Numbered from the stretch's first letter, positions 18,353-30,560 are shown. The stretch is DNA of 64,000 nucleotides from Oxalobacteraceae bacterium (GCA_023259175.1 JAHFQV010000001.1:42411-106410), one strand, 5' to 3'. A program made the numbers and translations. The notes: generated by a model not told the origin, from the letters alone.

Positions 18353-20112
18353 GTCGCCAAAGCGGAAATACACGCACCGCAGCGAGTAAGGGTATTTCCT
18401 TTTCTTCAAATCCGGTGTTGGCCGTAAAGTTGCCGACCCTGCGTTCGAATTTCATCTTATTTTGCTTCTTCGTGATTTTTTTCGGCCTAGCAGTGCGCGC
18501 TTTTTGGGTGCAAGGTTTGAGTAAGGATTACTTGCAAAAACAAGGTGCGGCGCGGTATATGCGCACTTTGGAATTGTCCGCGACACGCGGTAAAGTCACC
18601 GATCGTAATGGACACGTTTTGGCTTCATCCATACCGGTGCGTGGCATCTGGGTCAGCACGGAAAATGTATTGGAAGCACCACCTGAAAAATTTCTCGCGT
18701 TGGCCCAATTATTGGACATGTCCGAAGCGGATTTACGTAAAAAATTAGAGTCTGATCGTGAATTCATTTACCTGAAACGACAAGTTGAACAAGCCGTGGC
18801 CGATAAAATTTTGGCGCTTAATATCAATGGTGTCGAGGCGCTCAAAGAATACAAACGCTTTTATCCTGAGGGCGAAGTCGCAGCCCACGTCGTTGGTTTT
18901 ACCAATCTGGAAGACAAGGGGCAAGAAGGAATCGAACTGGCGTCGGAAAAAGACTTGGCTGGCAAAACTGGCAGTCGGCGCGTGATTAAAGATAGGTTGG
19001 GAAATATTCTCGAAGATTTAGAGTCAGTACGTGAGCCGCATGACGGTAAAGAATTGCAATTGTCCATCGACAGTAAAATTCAATACATCGCCTACACGCA
19101 TTTGAAAGAGGCGGTCGAAAAGCACAATGCCAAAGCGGGTGGTGCAGTGGTGTTGGATGTGGATACGGGCGAGGTTTTGGCCTTGGTTAATTTGCCGACA
19201 TATAACCCAAATGATCGTTCGGTCTTGAGTGGTGCGCAATTACGTAATCGGGTGATGACGGATACTTTTGAACCGGGTTCTGCGATGAAGCCTTTCACCA
19301 TCGCCTTGGCACTGGAAACGGGACGGGTCACGCCCAACACGATGGTTGAAACTTCGCCCGGTGCAATGACCATAGGCACCCAAACAATTCATGATTCACA
19401 TAAACACGGCGCACTTTCTGTAACGGAGGTGATACAAAAATCCTCGAATGTGGGAACGGCAAAAATTGCACTGCAAATGCCCGCCCAGGAAATTTGGTCT
19501 TTGTTTTCCAGTGTCGGCGTGGGGCAAGCACCTCAGTTTGGTTTTCCCGGTGCAGTGGCGGGAAAAATGCGCAATTACAAAACCTGGCGACCCATAGAAC
19601 AAGCCACGATTAGTTATGGTCATGGTTTATCGGTTTCTCTGATGCAGATGGCGCGTGCCTACTTGGTCTTCGCACGCAATGGCGACACCATTCCTTTAAG
19701 TTTTCAAAAAACCAGTGCGATGCCACAAGGCACCCGTATTTTGTCGCAAAAAACAGTGATGCAGATGCGTGATATTTTGGAATATGCGACTCAGCCAGGC
19801 GGTACCGGTACTTTGGCGCGGATACCTGGCTATCGAGTGGCGGGTAAAACCGGAACAGCCTACAAGGTCGAGGCTGGAAAATACGTCAAAAAATATATTG
19901 GTGATTTCGTCGGCTTCGCTCCCGTTTCACGGCCACGAGTGGTGGTGGCGGTCATGATCGATGAACCCGTCAGCGGTGGACATATGGGCGGTACCGTGGC
20001 CGGCCCCGTATTTGCTGCGATTACCGCAAATGTATTGCGCGCTTTGAATGTGGTACCCGATTCGTCGGTGTTGAATATTATTCCTGATGAAGGCTTGTCG
20101 GAAGGTATGTAG
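18349..20112 (+). CDS. ftsI: Peptidoglycan transpeptidase FtsI (PBP3)
   Basis: EPGSAMKPFTIALAL, SSNVG, KTGTAYK penicillin-binding motifs. Confidence 0.97.
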   Translation: MSRQSGNTRTAASKGISFSSNPVLAVKLPTLRSNFILFCFFVIFFGLAVRAFWVQGLSKDYLQKQGAARYMRTLELSATRGKVTDRNGHVLASSIPVRGIWVSTENVLEAPPEKFLALAQLLDMSEADLRKKLESDREFIYLKRQVEQAVADKILALNINGVEALKEYKRFYPEGEVAAHVVGFTNLEDKGQEGIELASEKDLAGKTGSRRVIKDRLGNILEDLESVREPHDGKELQLSIDSKIQYIAYTHLKEAVEKHNAKAGGAVVLDVDTGEVLALVNLPTYNPNDRSVLSGAQLRNRVMTDTFEPGSAMKPFTIALALETGRVTPNTMVETSPGAMTIGTQTIHDSHKHGALSVTEVIQKSSNVGTAKIALQMPAQEIWSLFSSVGVGQAPQFGFPGAVAGKMRNYKTWRPIEQATISYGHGLSVSLMQMARAYLVFARNGDTIPLSFQKTSAMPQGTRILSQKTVMQMRDILEYATQPGGTGTLARIPGYRVAGKTGTAYKVEAGKYVKKYIGDFVGFAPVSRPRVVVAVMIDEPVSGGHMGGTVAGPVFAAITANVLRALNVVPDSSVLNIIPDEGLSEGM

Positions 20113-20171
20113 GGCCGTAGTGGACATGAAGGTCAAACCGAATCTAGAAGTGAATGTAGAACTGAAAAAAA

Positions 20172-21731
20172 TTGAATACTGAAATTGAGAAATTACTGCT
20201 TGAATTAAAACGCATCGCACCGCAAGGGGTGCTGCGTGCGGACTCGCGCGCGGTGCAAACAGGTGACGTGTTTTTTGCATTTCCGATTGCAGTGACGGCG
20301 AGCGCTACTCAAAAATCCAAAGGTGGCGATGGCCGCGCTTATATTCAGGCTGCAATTGCGCAAGGCGCTGCCGCCATAGTGTATGAAGCAGAAGATGCCG
20401 ATCCAAGTTTGGACGAACCGCAAAATACGGCAGTGCCCTATTTTTCCGTGGCCGGTTTGGCGCAGCAACTAGGTCACATCGCACACGCTTGGTACGGCGC
20501 GCCAAGTGATGCAATGCAAACGATTGCGGTGACAGGGACTAATGGAAAGACTTCCTGCTCGCAATGGATAGCAAAAGCGCTTTCTGCGACGGGTGAACCC
20601 TGCGCAGTAATCGGCACTTTGGGCGTGGGCCTTTATCGTGATGGACAGATTTCAGCATTAGAAGAAACCGGATTTACCACGCCGGATGCCTTGCAATTGC
20701 AGACCCGCTTAGCCGCTTTACGCGATCAAGGTGCACGCGGTTTGGCGATAGAAGCATCCTCAATCGGTCTAGTTCAAGGTCGTATGAATGGACTGCAGGT
20801 CGATGTCGCGATGCTGACCAATTTAACGCGTGATCATCTCGACTTTCATCACGACATGGAAGCCTATGCGCAAGCCAAGGCCGCGCTCTTTGCTTGGACA
20901 GGTTTGAAAGCTGCGGTCATCAATCTAGATGACGCCTTTGGCGAGGAGCTCTGCCAACAACTTGCAGTCACACGCCCTACGTTGCAGCGATGGACCTACG
21001 GAATCGATAGTTCCGCAGCGCTGAATTTGCGGGCGACGCACATTAAAACGAATGCACAAGGAACGCAATTTTTGCTCGAATATGATGGTGCAAGCCAGCT
21101 CGTCAGAACGCAAATGATAGGGCGTTTTAATGTGAGTAATGTGTTGGGCGTGCTTGGCGTATTGCTGGCAAGCGGAATGGCGATTAATCAGGCTATTGCC
21201 GCAGTCGAAAAACTCAGTTCGGTGCAGGGGCGTATGCAGCAGCTAGGCGGTCAGGGACAAGTGATGGCGGTGGTTGATTATGCCCATACGCCAGATGCCT
21301 TGGAAAAAGCTTTGCACAGTCTGCAGGAAGTGGCCAAGGAGCGTCAAGGCAAGCTCTGGTGTGTCTTTGGTTGCGGTGGTGATCGTGATCCGGGCAAGCG
21401 CCCACAAATGGGACGCATTGCGCAGTTAGCGCAACATGTGATTGTCACGAGTGACAATCCGCGCAGTGAAGAACCTGGCAAAATCATTGCCGACATTTTG
21501 GCCGGTATGCAGAGCGAGCTCGTTGAACCCACCGTGCTGGAAGACAGAGCCAATGCGATTTTATATGCGATCAAACACGCCCAAGCAAATGATGTGGTGC
21601 TGATTGCGGGTAAGGGACATGAAGAGTATCAAGAAGTGAACGGCAAAAAAAATCATTTTTCGGATGAAGAGCATGCACGCTTGGCCTTAATCAGTATCGC
21701 AACGAATAGCTCGACAAGGAGAAAGCCATGA
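20172..21731 (+). CDS. murE: UDP-MurNAc-L-Ala-D-Glu:meso-DAP ligase
   Basis: VTGTNGKTSCSQWIA; DNPRSEEP motif for diaminopimelate; TTG start. Confidence 0.96.
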   Translation: MNTEIEKLLLELKRIAPQGVLRADSRAVQTGDVFFAFPIAVTASATQKSKGGDGRAYIQAAIAQGAAAIVYEAEDADPSLDEPQNTAVPYFSVAGLAQQLGHIAHAWYGAPSDAMQTIAVTGTNGKTSCSQWIAKALSATGEPCAVIGTLGVGLYRDGQISALEETGFTTPDALQLQTRLAALRDQGARGLAIEASSIGLVQGRMNGLQVDVAMLTNLTRDHLDFHHDMEAYAQAKAALFAWTGLKAAVINLDDAFGEELCQQLAVTRPTLQRWTYGIDSSAALNLRATHIKTNAQGTQFLLEYDGASQLVRTQMIGRFNVSNVLGVLGVLLASGMAINQAIAAVEKLSSVQGRMQQLGGQGQVMAVVDYAHTPDALEKALHSLQEVAKERQGKLWCVFGCGGDRDPGKRPQMGRIAQLAQHVIVTSDNPRSEEPGKIIADILAGMQSELVEPTVLEDRANAILYAIKHAQANDVVLIAGKGHEEYQEVNGKKNHFSDEEHARLALISIATNSSTRRKP

Positions 21732-23092
21732 TCCACGGTTCTCTGCATAGCTTACAAAGCGTCGTTTCTGGTTCATCGCTCAAACAATACGCGGAATTTT
21801 CCGGTGCCTGTACTGATAGTCGGCAGGTCGCGCCGGGACAATTGTTTATCGCCCTACGCGGTGAGCAGTTTGACGCGCATGATTTCTTAGATCAAGTCGA
21901 ACAAGCAAAAGCGGCTGCGGTGGTGGTTGAACGCGTCCCTGAAGGCCTGCATTTACCCGCCTTGGTCGTGCCTGATACCAAGGAGGCTTTAATACAAATT
22001 GGTCGCTATTGGCGCCGTCAATTTAAGATGCCAGTCATCGGTGTAACCGGGAGTAATGGTAAAACCACGGTTAAAGAAATGATCGCCGCAATACTTAAGG
22101 CGCATTTTGGTGAAGATCATATGATTGCGACCAAGGGGAATTTGAACAATGAATTAGGTGTTCCAATGACCTTGATGCGTTTAGATGCCAGTCATCAAGC
22201 CGCAGTGATCGAAATGGGCATGAATCACCCAGGCGAAATTGCCTTGCTCAGCTCCATGGCTTGCCCTACTGTCGCGTTGGTCAATAATGCCCAGCGCGAG
22301 CATCAAGAATTTATGCAAAGTGTGGAAGCAGTCGCCATCGAAAATGGGGCGGCGATACAAAGCTTGCCTGATGATGGGGTCGCCGTTTTTCCAGCCGACG
22401 ATGCGTATAGCGCCTTGTGGACTTCCTTGGCGCAAGCCTCAGGGCATCGTAGCATTAAAACCTTCGGTCTCAATGCCAATGCTGATGTGTATGCGAGTTA
22501 TACGGTTCAGCCTTTTGGAAGTGCGATACAACTCCATTTAGCCGACAAAATCTACCCGTTCGATCTGGCCGCAGCCGGTGAACATAATGTCTTAAACGCT
22601 TTGGCGGCAGCCGCCTGCTGCTCTGCGATCGGTGTTTGTCCCGAAACCATCGTGCGCGGACTCAGTCAGTTTCACCCTGTTGCAGGGCGTCTGCAACTCA
22701 AGCAGAGTAGCGGCGGCGCGCGCGTCATTGATGATACCTATAATGCCAATCCCGATTCGGTACGGGCGGCGATTGACGTATTGGCGAAGGCAGCGCATCA
22801 ACGGGTATTGGTGTTGGGCGATATGGGCGAAGTCGGCGCGGAGGGCGCGCAGTTTCATCGCGAGATCGGGCAATACGCCAAAACGCAAGGTGTCGATAGG
22901 CTCTATACCTTGGGCAGCTTGGCCGAGTTTTCCAGCGCGAGTTTCGGCAGCGGCGCAGCGCATTACGAAGATATCGTCGCCTTGCTGACAGCATTAAATG
23001 AGCATCGCGATGCGAGTCACACACTGCTGGTGAAAGGTTCGCGTTTCATGAAAATGGAGCGTGTCGTCGCACAGTTGGTGGCGGCAGATTAG
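21728..23092 (+). CDS. murF: UDP-MurNAc-tripeptide D-Ala-D-Ala ligase
   Basis: VTGSNGKTTVKEMIA, DDTYNANPDSVRAAID. Confidence 0.96.
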   Translation: MIHGSLHSLQSVVSGSSLKQYAEFSGACTDSRQVAPGQLFIALRGEQFDAHDFLDQVEQAKAAAVVVERVPEGLHLPALVVPDTKEALIQIGRYWRRQFKMPVIGVTGSNGKTTVKEMIAAILKAHFGEDHMIATKGNLNNELGVPMTLMRLDASHQAAVIEMGMNHPGEIALLSSMACPTVALVNNAQREHQEFMQSVEAVAIENGAAIQSLPDDGVAVFPADDAYSALWTSLAQASGHRSIKTFGLNANADVYASYTVQPFGSAIQLHLADKIYPFDLAAAGEHNVLNALAAAACCSAIGVCPETIVRGLSQFHPVAGRLQLKQSSGGARVIDDTYNANPDSVRAAIDVLAKAAHQRVLVLGDMGEVGAEGAQFHREIGQYAKTQGVDRLYTLGSLAEFSSASFGSGAAHYEDIVALLTALNEHRDASHTLLVKGSRFMKMERVVAQLVAAD

Positions 23093-23145
23093 AAAAAACA
23101 CCGACGAAAACTATAAAAAAATTTTAGAAGAACTGGGAAGAAAAT

Positions 23146-24315
23146 ATGTTGCTTTGGTTAGCGGAATTATTTAAACAAGATGTTGGCGTACTCCGCGTAT
23201 TCGGATTCATTACCTTTCGTGCGGTGTTTGCCACCATGACGGCCATCTCTATCGGCTTGATCGCCGGACCGGCGGTGATACGCATGCTAGCGCGTTTAAA
23301 AGTCGGGCAAGCGGTGCGCACGGATGGTCCGCAAACTCATCTCATTAAGTCCGGCACACCAACCATGGGGGGCGCTTTGGTTTTGATTTCGATCGCGATT
23401 TCCACTTTGCTATGGGCGGACTTGAGCAATCGTTTTATCTGGGTCGTTTTGATCGTAACCCTGGGGTTTGGAGCGATTGGTTGGGTGGACGATTATCGTA
23501 AAGTGGTTTATCGCGACCCTAAGGGTATGGCATCGCGCGAAAAGTTTTTATGGCAGTCTTTGATTGGCCTCATCGCTGCGATCTATTTAGCGTTTTCCGT
23601 TTCCGCGCCGAGTAATTCAAAAGTGTTGGAATTGTTTATCGCTTGGTTGCAATCTGGTTTTAGCATGGACTTGCCACCGAAGGCCGATTTGATTATTCCC
23701 TTCTTTAAGGCCTTCAAATATCCGCTCGGCGTGTGGGGCTTTATCGCACTGACCTATTGCGTGATTGTAGGTTCAAGTAATGCGGTCAATTTAACCGATG
23801 GTTTAGATGGCTTAGCGATTATGCCGACCATCATGGTGGGCTCGGCCTTAGGTTTGTTTGCTTACGTTACTGGACATGTGGGTTATTCAAAATATTTGTT
23901 AATACCGTATATCTCAGGGGCCGGTGAATTACTGATTTTTTGTGGCGCAATGGCTGGCGCAGGTTTAGCTTTTCTTTGGTTTAACGCACATCCAGCGCAA
24001 GTGTTTATGGGGGATGTCGGTGCTTTGGCTTTGGGTGCTGCTTTAGGAACCGTGGCAGTGATCGTGCGCCAGGAAGTCGTGCTGTTTATCATGGGTGGCA
24101 TTTTTGTTGTTGAGACTTTTTCGGTGATGCTGCAAGTGCTCTATTTTAAATACACCAAGCGCAGTACAGGAGAGGGAAAGCGGCTGTTTTTAATGGCACC
24201 GCTACACCATCATTTTGAGCAAAAAGGTTGGAAAGAAACGCAGGTCGTTGTGCGTTTCTGGATTATCACCATGTTGTTGGTTTTGTTGGGTTTGTCTTCA
24301 CTCAAATTACGTTAA
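23146..24315 (+). CDS. mraY: Phospho-MurNAc-pentapeptide transferase
   Basis: [33 protein letters not shown]. Confidence 0.97.
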   Translation: MLLWLAELFKQDVGVLRVFGFITFRAVFATMTAISIGLIAGPAVIRMLARLKVGQAVRTDGPQTHLIKSGTPTMGGALVLISIAISTLLWADLSNRFIWVVLIVTLGFGAIGWVDDYRKVVYRDPKGMASREKFLWQSLIGLIAAIYLAFSVSAPSNSKVLELFIAWLQSGFSMDLPPKADLIIPFFKAFKYPLGVWGFIALTYCVIVGSSNAVNLTDGLDGLAIMPTIMVGSALGLFAYVTGHVGYSKYLLIPYISGAGELLIFCGAMAGAGLAFLWFNAHPAQVFMGDVGALALGAALGTVAVIVRQEVVLFIMGGIFVVETFSVMLQVLYFKYTKRSTGEGKRLFLMAPLHHHFEQKGWKETQVVVRFWIITMLLVLLGLSSLKLR

Positions 24316-24342
24316 AAAAATTAGGAATTTAAGAATTGCGGT

Positions 24343-25848
24343 ATGGACTTTAAAGATAAACAGGTCTTGATTATTGGACTAGGTGAATCCGGTCTGGCGA
24401 TGGCGCGTTGGCTACATCGTCAAGGTGCACGCATGCACGTCGCCGACACCCGTGCCTTACCAGACCGTTTACCGCAACTGCATGCCCTAGATGCGAACGC
24501 GCAGTTTTCCAGCGGGTGTTTTTCTGAAGCATTGCTCGACGGTGTCGATGCGATATTTGTTTCGCCAGGCTTATCACCGCATCGTGAATTGAAAAATATT
24601 TGTGCCGCTGCCGCTGAAAAGGCGCTCCCGATTTGGGGTGAATTGGAACTTTTTGCTATGGCGCTTGCAAGCTTGCGTGAAGAAGCGCAATACTCTCCTA
24701 AGTTGATCGCGATTACCGGAACCAATGGCAAAACGACGGTAACTAGCCTGACGGCTTTGCTCTGTGCTCGTGCTGGTTTGCAGACGCGGGTGGCGGGCAA
24801 TATCAGTCCAGCGATGTTAGATGTGTTGATCGATGCTTTGGATAATCAACATTTACCCGAGGTATGGGTATTGGAATTGTCGAGCTTCCAATTGCATTTC
24901 TGTGCGAGCTTTAATCCGGATGTCGCGACCGTCTTAAACCTCACAGAAGACCATCTCGATTGGCATCGCGATATGCAAGAGTACGCTGCGGATAAAGCCA
25001 AAATTTTTGGCACTACAGGGCACCAAGTACTCAATCGCGACGATGCCCAAGTGATGGCGATGCAGCGTATCAGTTTGCAAAATACAGTCCTGAGTTTTTC
25101 CGTTGATGCGCCGCTACGTGATGGGCAGTTCGGGCTCCTGCGCGAACAGGGATTAACGTGGTTGGCGCTGGCGGTCGCTGAAGAAGATGAGGGACTCTCT
25201 AGTCGCCGTAAGAAAAAAGAGAGTGTGGAAGCGCCCGTGCAAGTGCAAAGGCTGATGCCAGTCGATGCACTTAAAATCCGCGGCCAACATAATGCCAGCA
25301 ACGCCTTAGCGGCCTTGGCATTATGTCGTGCAATCGGTTTGCCTTTAGCGCCACTACTGCATGGTTTGCGTGATTATCAGGGCGAGCCACATCGGGTTGA
25401 ATTGATCGCACAAATAGCGGGAATCTCTTTTATCGATGATAGCAAAGGCACGAATGTCGGCGCCACGGTCGCGGCCTTGAAAGGTTTGGGCGCTGAACAT
25501 CAGGGTGAGCGCAAACAAATTATTTTGATTGCGGGTGGAGACGGTAAGGGACAAGATTTTTCACCTTTGCTTGTACCCGTTACACAATATGTGAAAGCCG
25601 TCTATTTCATCGGTAAGGATGCACTGAGTTTAGCGCAAACTTTAGCCACTAGCGAAGTGGTGCAGGCGCAGTGCGAGAGTCTAGAAAGCGCAGTGCAGTT
25701 AGCAGCAGACAATGCCGAGGCAGGTGACGTGGTTTTGCTTTCACCGGCTTGCGCAAGCTTAGATATGTTCAAAAATTATGCCCATCGTGCCGAAGTGTTT
25801 TCTGAGGCCGTGCGTGAATTTGCGCTCAGTCGTGGAGAGGTCTTTTGA
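24343..25848 (+). CDS. murD: UDP-MurNAc-L-alanine:D-glutamate ligase
   Basis: MDFKDKQVLIIGLGESGLAMARWL; ITGTNGKTTVTSL; SPACASLDMFKNYAHRAEVF. Confidence 0.97.
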   Translation: MDFKDKQVLIIGLGESGLAMARWLHRQGARMHVADTRALPDRLPQLHALDANAQFSSGCFSEALLDGVDAIFVSPGLSPHRELKNICAAAAEKALPIWGELELFAMALASLREEAQYSPKLIAITGTNGKTTVTSLTALLCARAGLQTRVAGNISPAMLDVLIDALDNQHLPEVWVLELSSFQLHFCASFNPDVATVLNLTEDHLDWHRDMQEYAADKAKIFGTTGHQVLNRDDAQVMAMQRISLQNTVLSFSVDAPLRDGQFGLLREQGLTWLALAVAEEDEGLSSRRKKKESVEAPVQVQRLMPVDALKIRGQHNASNALAALALCRAIGLPLAPLLHGLRDYQGEPHRVELIAQIAGISFIDDSKGTNVGATVAALKGLGAEHQGERKQIILIAGGDGKGQDFSPLLVPVTQYVKAVYFIGKDALSLAQTLATSEVVQAQCESLESAVQLAADNAEAGDVVLLSPACASLDMFKNYAHRAEVFSEAVREFALSRGEVF

Positions 25849-27083
25849 TGCGACAACTTCTCCTTAACTTGGGCGGGAAAATCAGTGAGCGCTTTTCCTT
25901 TGGCGGACAACAGCCAGAATTTGCTACTTCGTCGGCTGGGCGTTCTAAGATGCTGGAGTACGATCAAGCCTTGATATGGGTGAGTTTAATTTTGCTGGTG
26001 TTTGGTATGGTGATGGTGTATTCGGCTTCGATTTCTTTACCCGATTCCAGGAAATTCGCCAACTATAAACACAATTATTTTTTGTTGCGGCAGGCGGGCT
26101 TTATTTGCGTGTCCTTGGTGGTGAGCTACTTTGTTTTTAAAGTGCCGGTGTCGGTCTGGCAGAAGTGCGCGCCTTACGCATTCATTTTCACCTTGATTTT
26201 GCTAGTGCTAGTGCTGCTACCAGGTATAGGGAAAATTGTGAATGGTGCACGTCGTTGGTTGTCCTTCGGTGGCATGAATCTACAACCTTCTGAACTGATG
26301 AAGATGTTCATGGTTTTGTACGCAGCCGATTACACCGTGCGCAAGCAAGACTATATGCATAAGTTGACCAAAGGCTTTTTGCCTATGCTGCTCGCGGTTG
26401 CGGTGTTAGGTTTGCTCTTGTTGTTGGAACCCGATTTAGGTGCCTTCGGTGTGATTGTATGTATCGCGATGGGGATTTTATTTTTGGGCGGTATTAATGG
26501 CGTTTGGTTTGGCGGTATTGCGCTCAGTTTGATCGGTATTTTTACTTCGGTAATTTTGCTATCGCCTTGGCGGCGACAAAGAATCTTTGCTTATCTTGAT
26601 CCGTTTCAGGAAGATAACGCACTGGGCAAAGCTTATCAATTGACGCAGTCCTTAATCGCCTTTGGGCGCGGTGAATTTTTTGGTGTCGGCTTGGGTGCCA
26701 GTGTCGAAAAATTGCACTACCTTCCGGAAGCCCATACCGATTTTCTCCTGGCCGTGATTGGTGAGGAATTTGGATTTGTGGGTGTCGCGGCCGTCATTTT
26801 TTTATTCTACTGGCTAGTGCGACGTGCATTTGAAATCGGGCGGCAGGCGATCATGCTTGATGCAACCTTCGCTGGACTTGCCGCAAAGGGCGTTGGGATT
26901 TGGATAGGGATACAAACAGCGATTAATATGGGCGTGAATCTAGGGGCATTACCGACCAAGGGATTGACCTTGCCATTGATGAGCTATGGCGGAACCGGGA
27001 TTTTAATTAATTGTATTGGGCTGACGCTTTTGCTGCGAATAGATTTTGAAAATCGCCTCATGATGCGCGGAGGTCGGTTATGA
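25845..27083 (+). CDS. ftsW: SEDS peptidoglycan glycosyltransferase FtsW
   Basis: Polytopic; GARRWLSFGGMNLQPSELMK, HTDFLLAVIGEEFGFVG. Confidence 0.97.
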   Translation: MMRQLLLNLGGKISERFSFGGQQPEFATSSAGRSKMLEYDQALIWVSLILLVFGMVMVYSASISLPDSRKFANYKHNYFLLRQAGFICVSLVVSYFVFKVPVSVWQKCAPYAFIFTLILLVLVLLPGIGKIVNGARRWLSFGGMNLQPSELMKMFMVLYAADYTVRKQDYMHKLTKGFLPMLLAVAVLGLLLLLEPDLGAFGVIVCIAMGILFLGGINGVWFGGIALSLIGIFTSVILLSPWRRQRIFAYLDPFQEDNALGKAYQLTQSLIAFGRGEFFGVGLGASVEKLHYLPEAHTDFLLAVIGEEFGFVGVAAVIFLFYWLVRRAFEIGRQAIMLDATFAGLAAKGVGIWIGIQTAINMGVNLGALPTKGLTLPLMSYGGTGILINCIGLTLLLRIDFENRLMMRGGRL

Positions 27084-28174
27084 CAAGCCGAGCTACAAAA
27101 AAGAATTTGCTGATTATGGCAGCCGGTACGGGCGGGCATATTTTTCCGGGCTTGGCGATTGCGGAATTGATGCAGGCGCGTGGCTGGCATGTGACGTGGT
27201 TGGGTACGAAAAAAGGAATGGAAGCGCAGATCGTAGCAGGGCGCGGCATTAGTATGGATTTGCTGGATTTTAGCGGACTACGCGGAAAAGGTCTGATGCA
27301 TGCCGTGAGCGGCACTTTCAAATTAGGCCTCAGTTTTATAAGCTGTTTTAAAATTATTTGGCAGCGAAAACCTGATGTGGTGTTAGGGATGGGCGGCTAC
27401 GTGACTGTGCCAGGTGGTGTGAGTAGTTTTTTACTCGGTAAACCTTTGGCTTTAATGAACGCGGATGCGCCCTTGCTACTGTCGAATCGGGTGCTTAAAA
27501 TTTTCGCGAAAAAATTGATGTTTGGCTTGCCAGCGAAATCAGAGGCTACGGGGAATAAGGTGCCAGCCAAGCTGGTGACGGGAAATCCGATACGCCGCGA
27601 AATCGCCGACTTACCCGAGCCAGCCAGTCGCTATCGAGCACGTAATGGAGTGCTGCGTATTTTGGTGGTCGGTGGAAGTTTGGGGGCGAAAGCCTTGAAT
27701 GAATGTGTCCCTGCCGCTTTGGCTCTAATTCCAACTGAGTTGCGGCCTGTGGTGACGCACCAGTCGGGGCAACAACATTTGGAAACCTTGCGCATGGCGT
27801 ATCAGGCGGCAGGCGTGGAAGCGGAAGTCTTGGCCTTCATCGACGATATGCCGCAGCGTTATGCGCAAGCTGATTTGGTGATCTGCCGCGCTGGTGCAAT
27901 TACAGTGTCGGAATTAACTGCGGCAGGGGTCGCGAGTATTCTCGTACCCTTGGTCGCTTCGAGTACATCCCATCAGCGCGCTAATGCAGAATGGCTTAGT
28001 AGCTTAGGGGGCGGAATTTATTTGGCACAGAGTGATTTAAATCAGGCCGCTCTGGCGCAGGTTTTGCAAGGTCTTGACCGCAATCGTTGTCTCGAGATGG
28101 CGCAAGCGGCCTACGCACAAGGGCGCAGAGATGCCAGCGAAACGATCGCACAAATTTTGGAAGAATTAACATGA
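27080..28174 (+). CDS. murG: Undecaprenyldiphospho-muramoylpentapeptide GlcNAc transferase
   Basis: [42 protein letters not shown]. Confidence 0.97.
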   Translation: MTSRATKKNLLIMAAGTGGHIFPGLAIAELMQARGWHVTWLGTKKGMEAQIVAGRGISMDLLDFSGLRGKGLMHAVSGTFKLGLSFISCFKIIWQRKPDVVLGMGGYVTVPGGVSSFLLGKPLALMNADAPLLLSNRVLKIFAKKLMFGLPAKSEATGNKVPAKLVTGNPIRREIADLPEPASRYRARNGVLRILVVGGSLGAKALNECVPAALALIPTELRPVVTHQSGQQHLETLRMAYQAAGVEAEVLAFIDDMPQRYAQADLVICRAGAITVSELTAAGVASILVPLVASSTSHQRANAEWLSSLGGGIYLAQSDLNQAALAQVLQGLDRNRCLEMAQAAYAQGRRDASETIAQILEELT

Positions 28175-29556
28175 AACATAAGGTTAAACATCTGCACTTT
28201 GTCGGCATCGGCGGTACCGGTATGAGTGGTATTGCGGAAGTTTTGCTGAACTTGGGCTATGTGATTTCTGGTTCTGATTTGCATAGCAATGCAGCTTCAC
28301 AACGCTTGGCGAGTTTGGGTGCGAAGGTGATGTTAGGGCATGCTGCGCAGCATATTGCAGGGGCCGATGCGGTGGTCGTTTCGACTGCCGTTAAGGCGGA
28401 TAACCCAGAGGTAATGGCTGCGCGCGAAAAACATATTCCGGTGGTGCCGCGTGCTTTAATGTTGACCGAGTTAATGCGCCTTAAAAGTGGTATTGCGATT
28501 GCAGGCACACATGGAAAAACGACGACCACTAGCCTTGTCGCGAGTATTTTGGCTGAAGGCGGCTTTGATCCTACGTTTGTCATTGGCGGTTTGCTCAATA
28601 GTGCCGGTGCGAATGCGAAATTGGGCAGTGGTGAATTTATTGTAGCCGAGGCCGATGAGTCCGATGCCTCGTTTTTAAATTTGTTACCGGTGATTGAGGT
28701 GATCACGAATATCGATGCCGATCACATGGAAACCTACGAACACGATTTTTCAAAACTTAAACAAGCTTTCGTCGATTTTACTCATCGGCTGCCTTTTTAT
28801 GGGGTAGCGATGTTGTGCCTAGACGATGCCAATATTCGTGAAATCATGCCGAGAATTACCAAGACCATCGTCACTTATGGTTTTCATGAAGAGGCTGACG
28901 TGCGGGCCATCGATGCCCATGCAGCCGATGGGAAAATGCATTTTACTGTGGTTCAAAAAGAGTACGCAGAGATGAAAGTAAGTCTGAATCAGCCCGGTAT
29001 GCACAATGTACAAAATGCTTGTGCCGCGATTGCGATTGCGCGTGAGGTCGGTGTTGATGACAGTGCGACACAAAAAGCCCTGAGCGAATTTAATGGTGTG
29101 GGTCGCCGTTTTACCCGTTACGGTGAAGTTAGTTTAAGTAGTGGCGGTAGTTTTGCTTTGGTCGATGATTATGGACATCATCCCGTTGAAATGGCGGCGA
29201 CTTTGGCCGCGGCGCGTGGTGCTTATCCGGGGCGGCGCATCGTATTGGCTTTCCAGCCGCATCGTTACTCGCGCACCAGGGATTTGTTTGAAGATTTTGT
29301 AAAAGTGATGTCAAGCGCGGATGCGGTGGTGTTGGCAGAGGTGTATGCCGCAGGTGAAATGCCGATTTTGGCGGCGGATGGACGTTCTTTGATGCGCGCC
29401 TTACGTGTCTTGGGTAAGGTTGAAGCAGTGTTTGTCGAGGATATGCAAGAAATGGTCGGCGATCTGCGTCAAATTTTACGCGATGGCGATGTATTAATCG
29501 TGATGGGTGCGGGATCAATTAGTGCGATACCTGGGCGTTTGACGGCATCAAATTAG
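28171..29556 (+). CDS. murC: UDP-MurNAc:L-alanine ligase
   Basis: [45 protein letters not shown] at 28171 overlaps murG stop. Confidence 0.97.
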   Translation: MKHKVKHLHFVGIGGTGMSGIAEVLLNLGYVISGSDLHSNAASQRLASLGAKVMLGHAAQHIAGADAVVVSTAVKADNPEVMAAREKHIPVVPRALMLTELMRLKSGIAIAGTHGKTTTTSLVASILAEGGFDPTFVIGGLLNSAGANAKLGSGEFIVAEADESDASFLNLLPVIEVITNIDADHMETYEHDFSKLKQAFVDFTHRLPFYGVAMLCLDDANIREIMPRITKTIVTYGFHEEADVRAIDAHAADGKMHFTVVQKEYAEMKVSLNQPGMHNVQNACAAIAIAREVGVDDSATQKALSEFNGVGRRFTRYGEVSLSSGGSFALVDDYGHHPVEMAATLAAARGAYPGRRIVLAFQPHRYSRTRDLFEDFVKVMSSADAVVLAEVYAAGEMPILAADGRSLMRALRVLGKVEAVFVEDMQEMVGDLRQILRDGDVLIVMGAGSISAIPGRLTASN

Positions 29557-29588
29557 GCCTAACATTAAATTTCAGTGGATGAGTGAAC

Positions 29589-30533
29589 ATGGAAGAATTT
29601 GGAAAAGTAGGGGTTTTGTTTGGCGGACGTTCGGCGGAGCGTGATGTGTCCATCATGTCGGGAACGGGGGTACTGGCCGCACTTAAAAATCGCGGTGTTG
29701 ATGCGCATGGCTTTGATACTGCGGAGCGCAGTCTAGCGGAACTGGCAGCCGAAAAATTTGATCGCGTTTTTATCGCTTTGCATGGCCGCTATGGCGAAGA
29801 CGGTAGCTTGCAAGGCGCTTTGGAACAATTGGGCATCCCTTATACCGGTAGCGGTGTGATGGCTTCGTCGATAGCGATGGATAAAATCTGTACCAAGAAG
29901 ATTTGTCTTTTTCATGGCCTTACAACACCTGCATATCGCGCTGTGGATGCCGATAGCGATTTGAGTAAATTGGTGCAGGAACTCGGTTTGCCGATGATAG
30001 TCAAACCACCGCACGAAGGTTCGACGATTGGGATTACGAAAGTCAATCAAGCATCGGAGCTAGCTCATGCAGTTGCGGTTGCCGCGCAATTTGACGAAGA
30101 AATTTTAGTGGAAGAATTTATTTCGGGACGCGAATTGACCGTTGCGGTTCTTGGACGCGGGGCGACTGCTTATGCTTTGCCTTTGATCGAGATTCGCGCG
30201 CCGGAAGGTAATTACGACTATCAAAACAAGTACTTCACCGATGATACGAAGTACCTGTGTCCGGCACCGATCGATGCCGTTATGACACAGACGATACAAG
30301 ACATGTGTGTGGCGGCGTATCGCGCTGTGGGTTGTGAAGGCTGGGCGCGGATTGATGTGATTTTGCGTGAGCATGACCAGAAACCGTTTCTGATTGAAGT
30401 CAACACTTCGCCAGGTATGACGGGTCACTCCTTGGTGCCGATGGCTGCGAAAGAAGCGGGCATGAGTTATGAAGAGGTTTGTGTTGCGATTTTACGGACA
30501 GCGCGTTTGAAGATCACGCCTGACCGTAAATAG
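29589..30533 (+). CDS. ddl: D-alanine:D-alanine ligase
   Basis: GKVGVLFGGRSAERDVSIMSG; EVNTSPGMTGHSLVP. Confidence 0.96.
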   Translation: MEEFGKVGVLFGGRSAERDVSIMSGTGVLAALKNRGVDAHGFDTAERSLAELAAEKFDRVFIALHGRYGEDGSLQGALEQLGIPYTGSGVMASSIAMDKICTKKICLFHGLTTPAYRAVDADSDLSKLVQELGLPMIVKPPHEGSTIGITKVNQASELAHAVAVAAQFDEEILVEEFISGRELTVAVLGRGATAYALPLIEIRAPEGNYDYQNKYFTDDTKYLCPAPIDAVMTQTIQDMCVAAYRAVGCEGWARIDVILREHDQKPFLIEVNTSPGMTGHSLVPMAAKEAGMSYEEVCVAILRTARLKITPDRK

Positions 30534-30560
30534 ATTTGAATTGATTTGAATTGAGCTTAC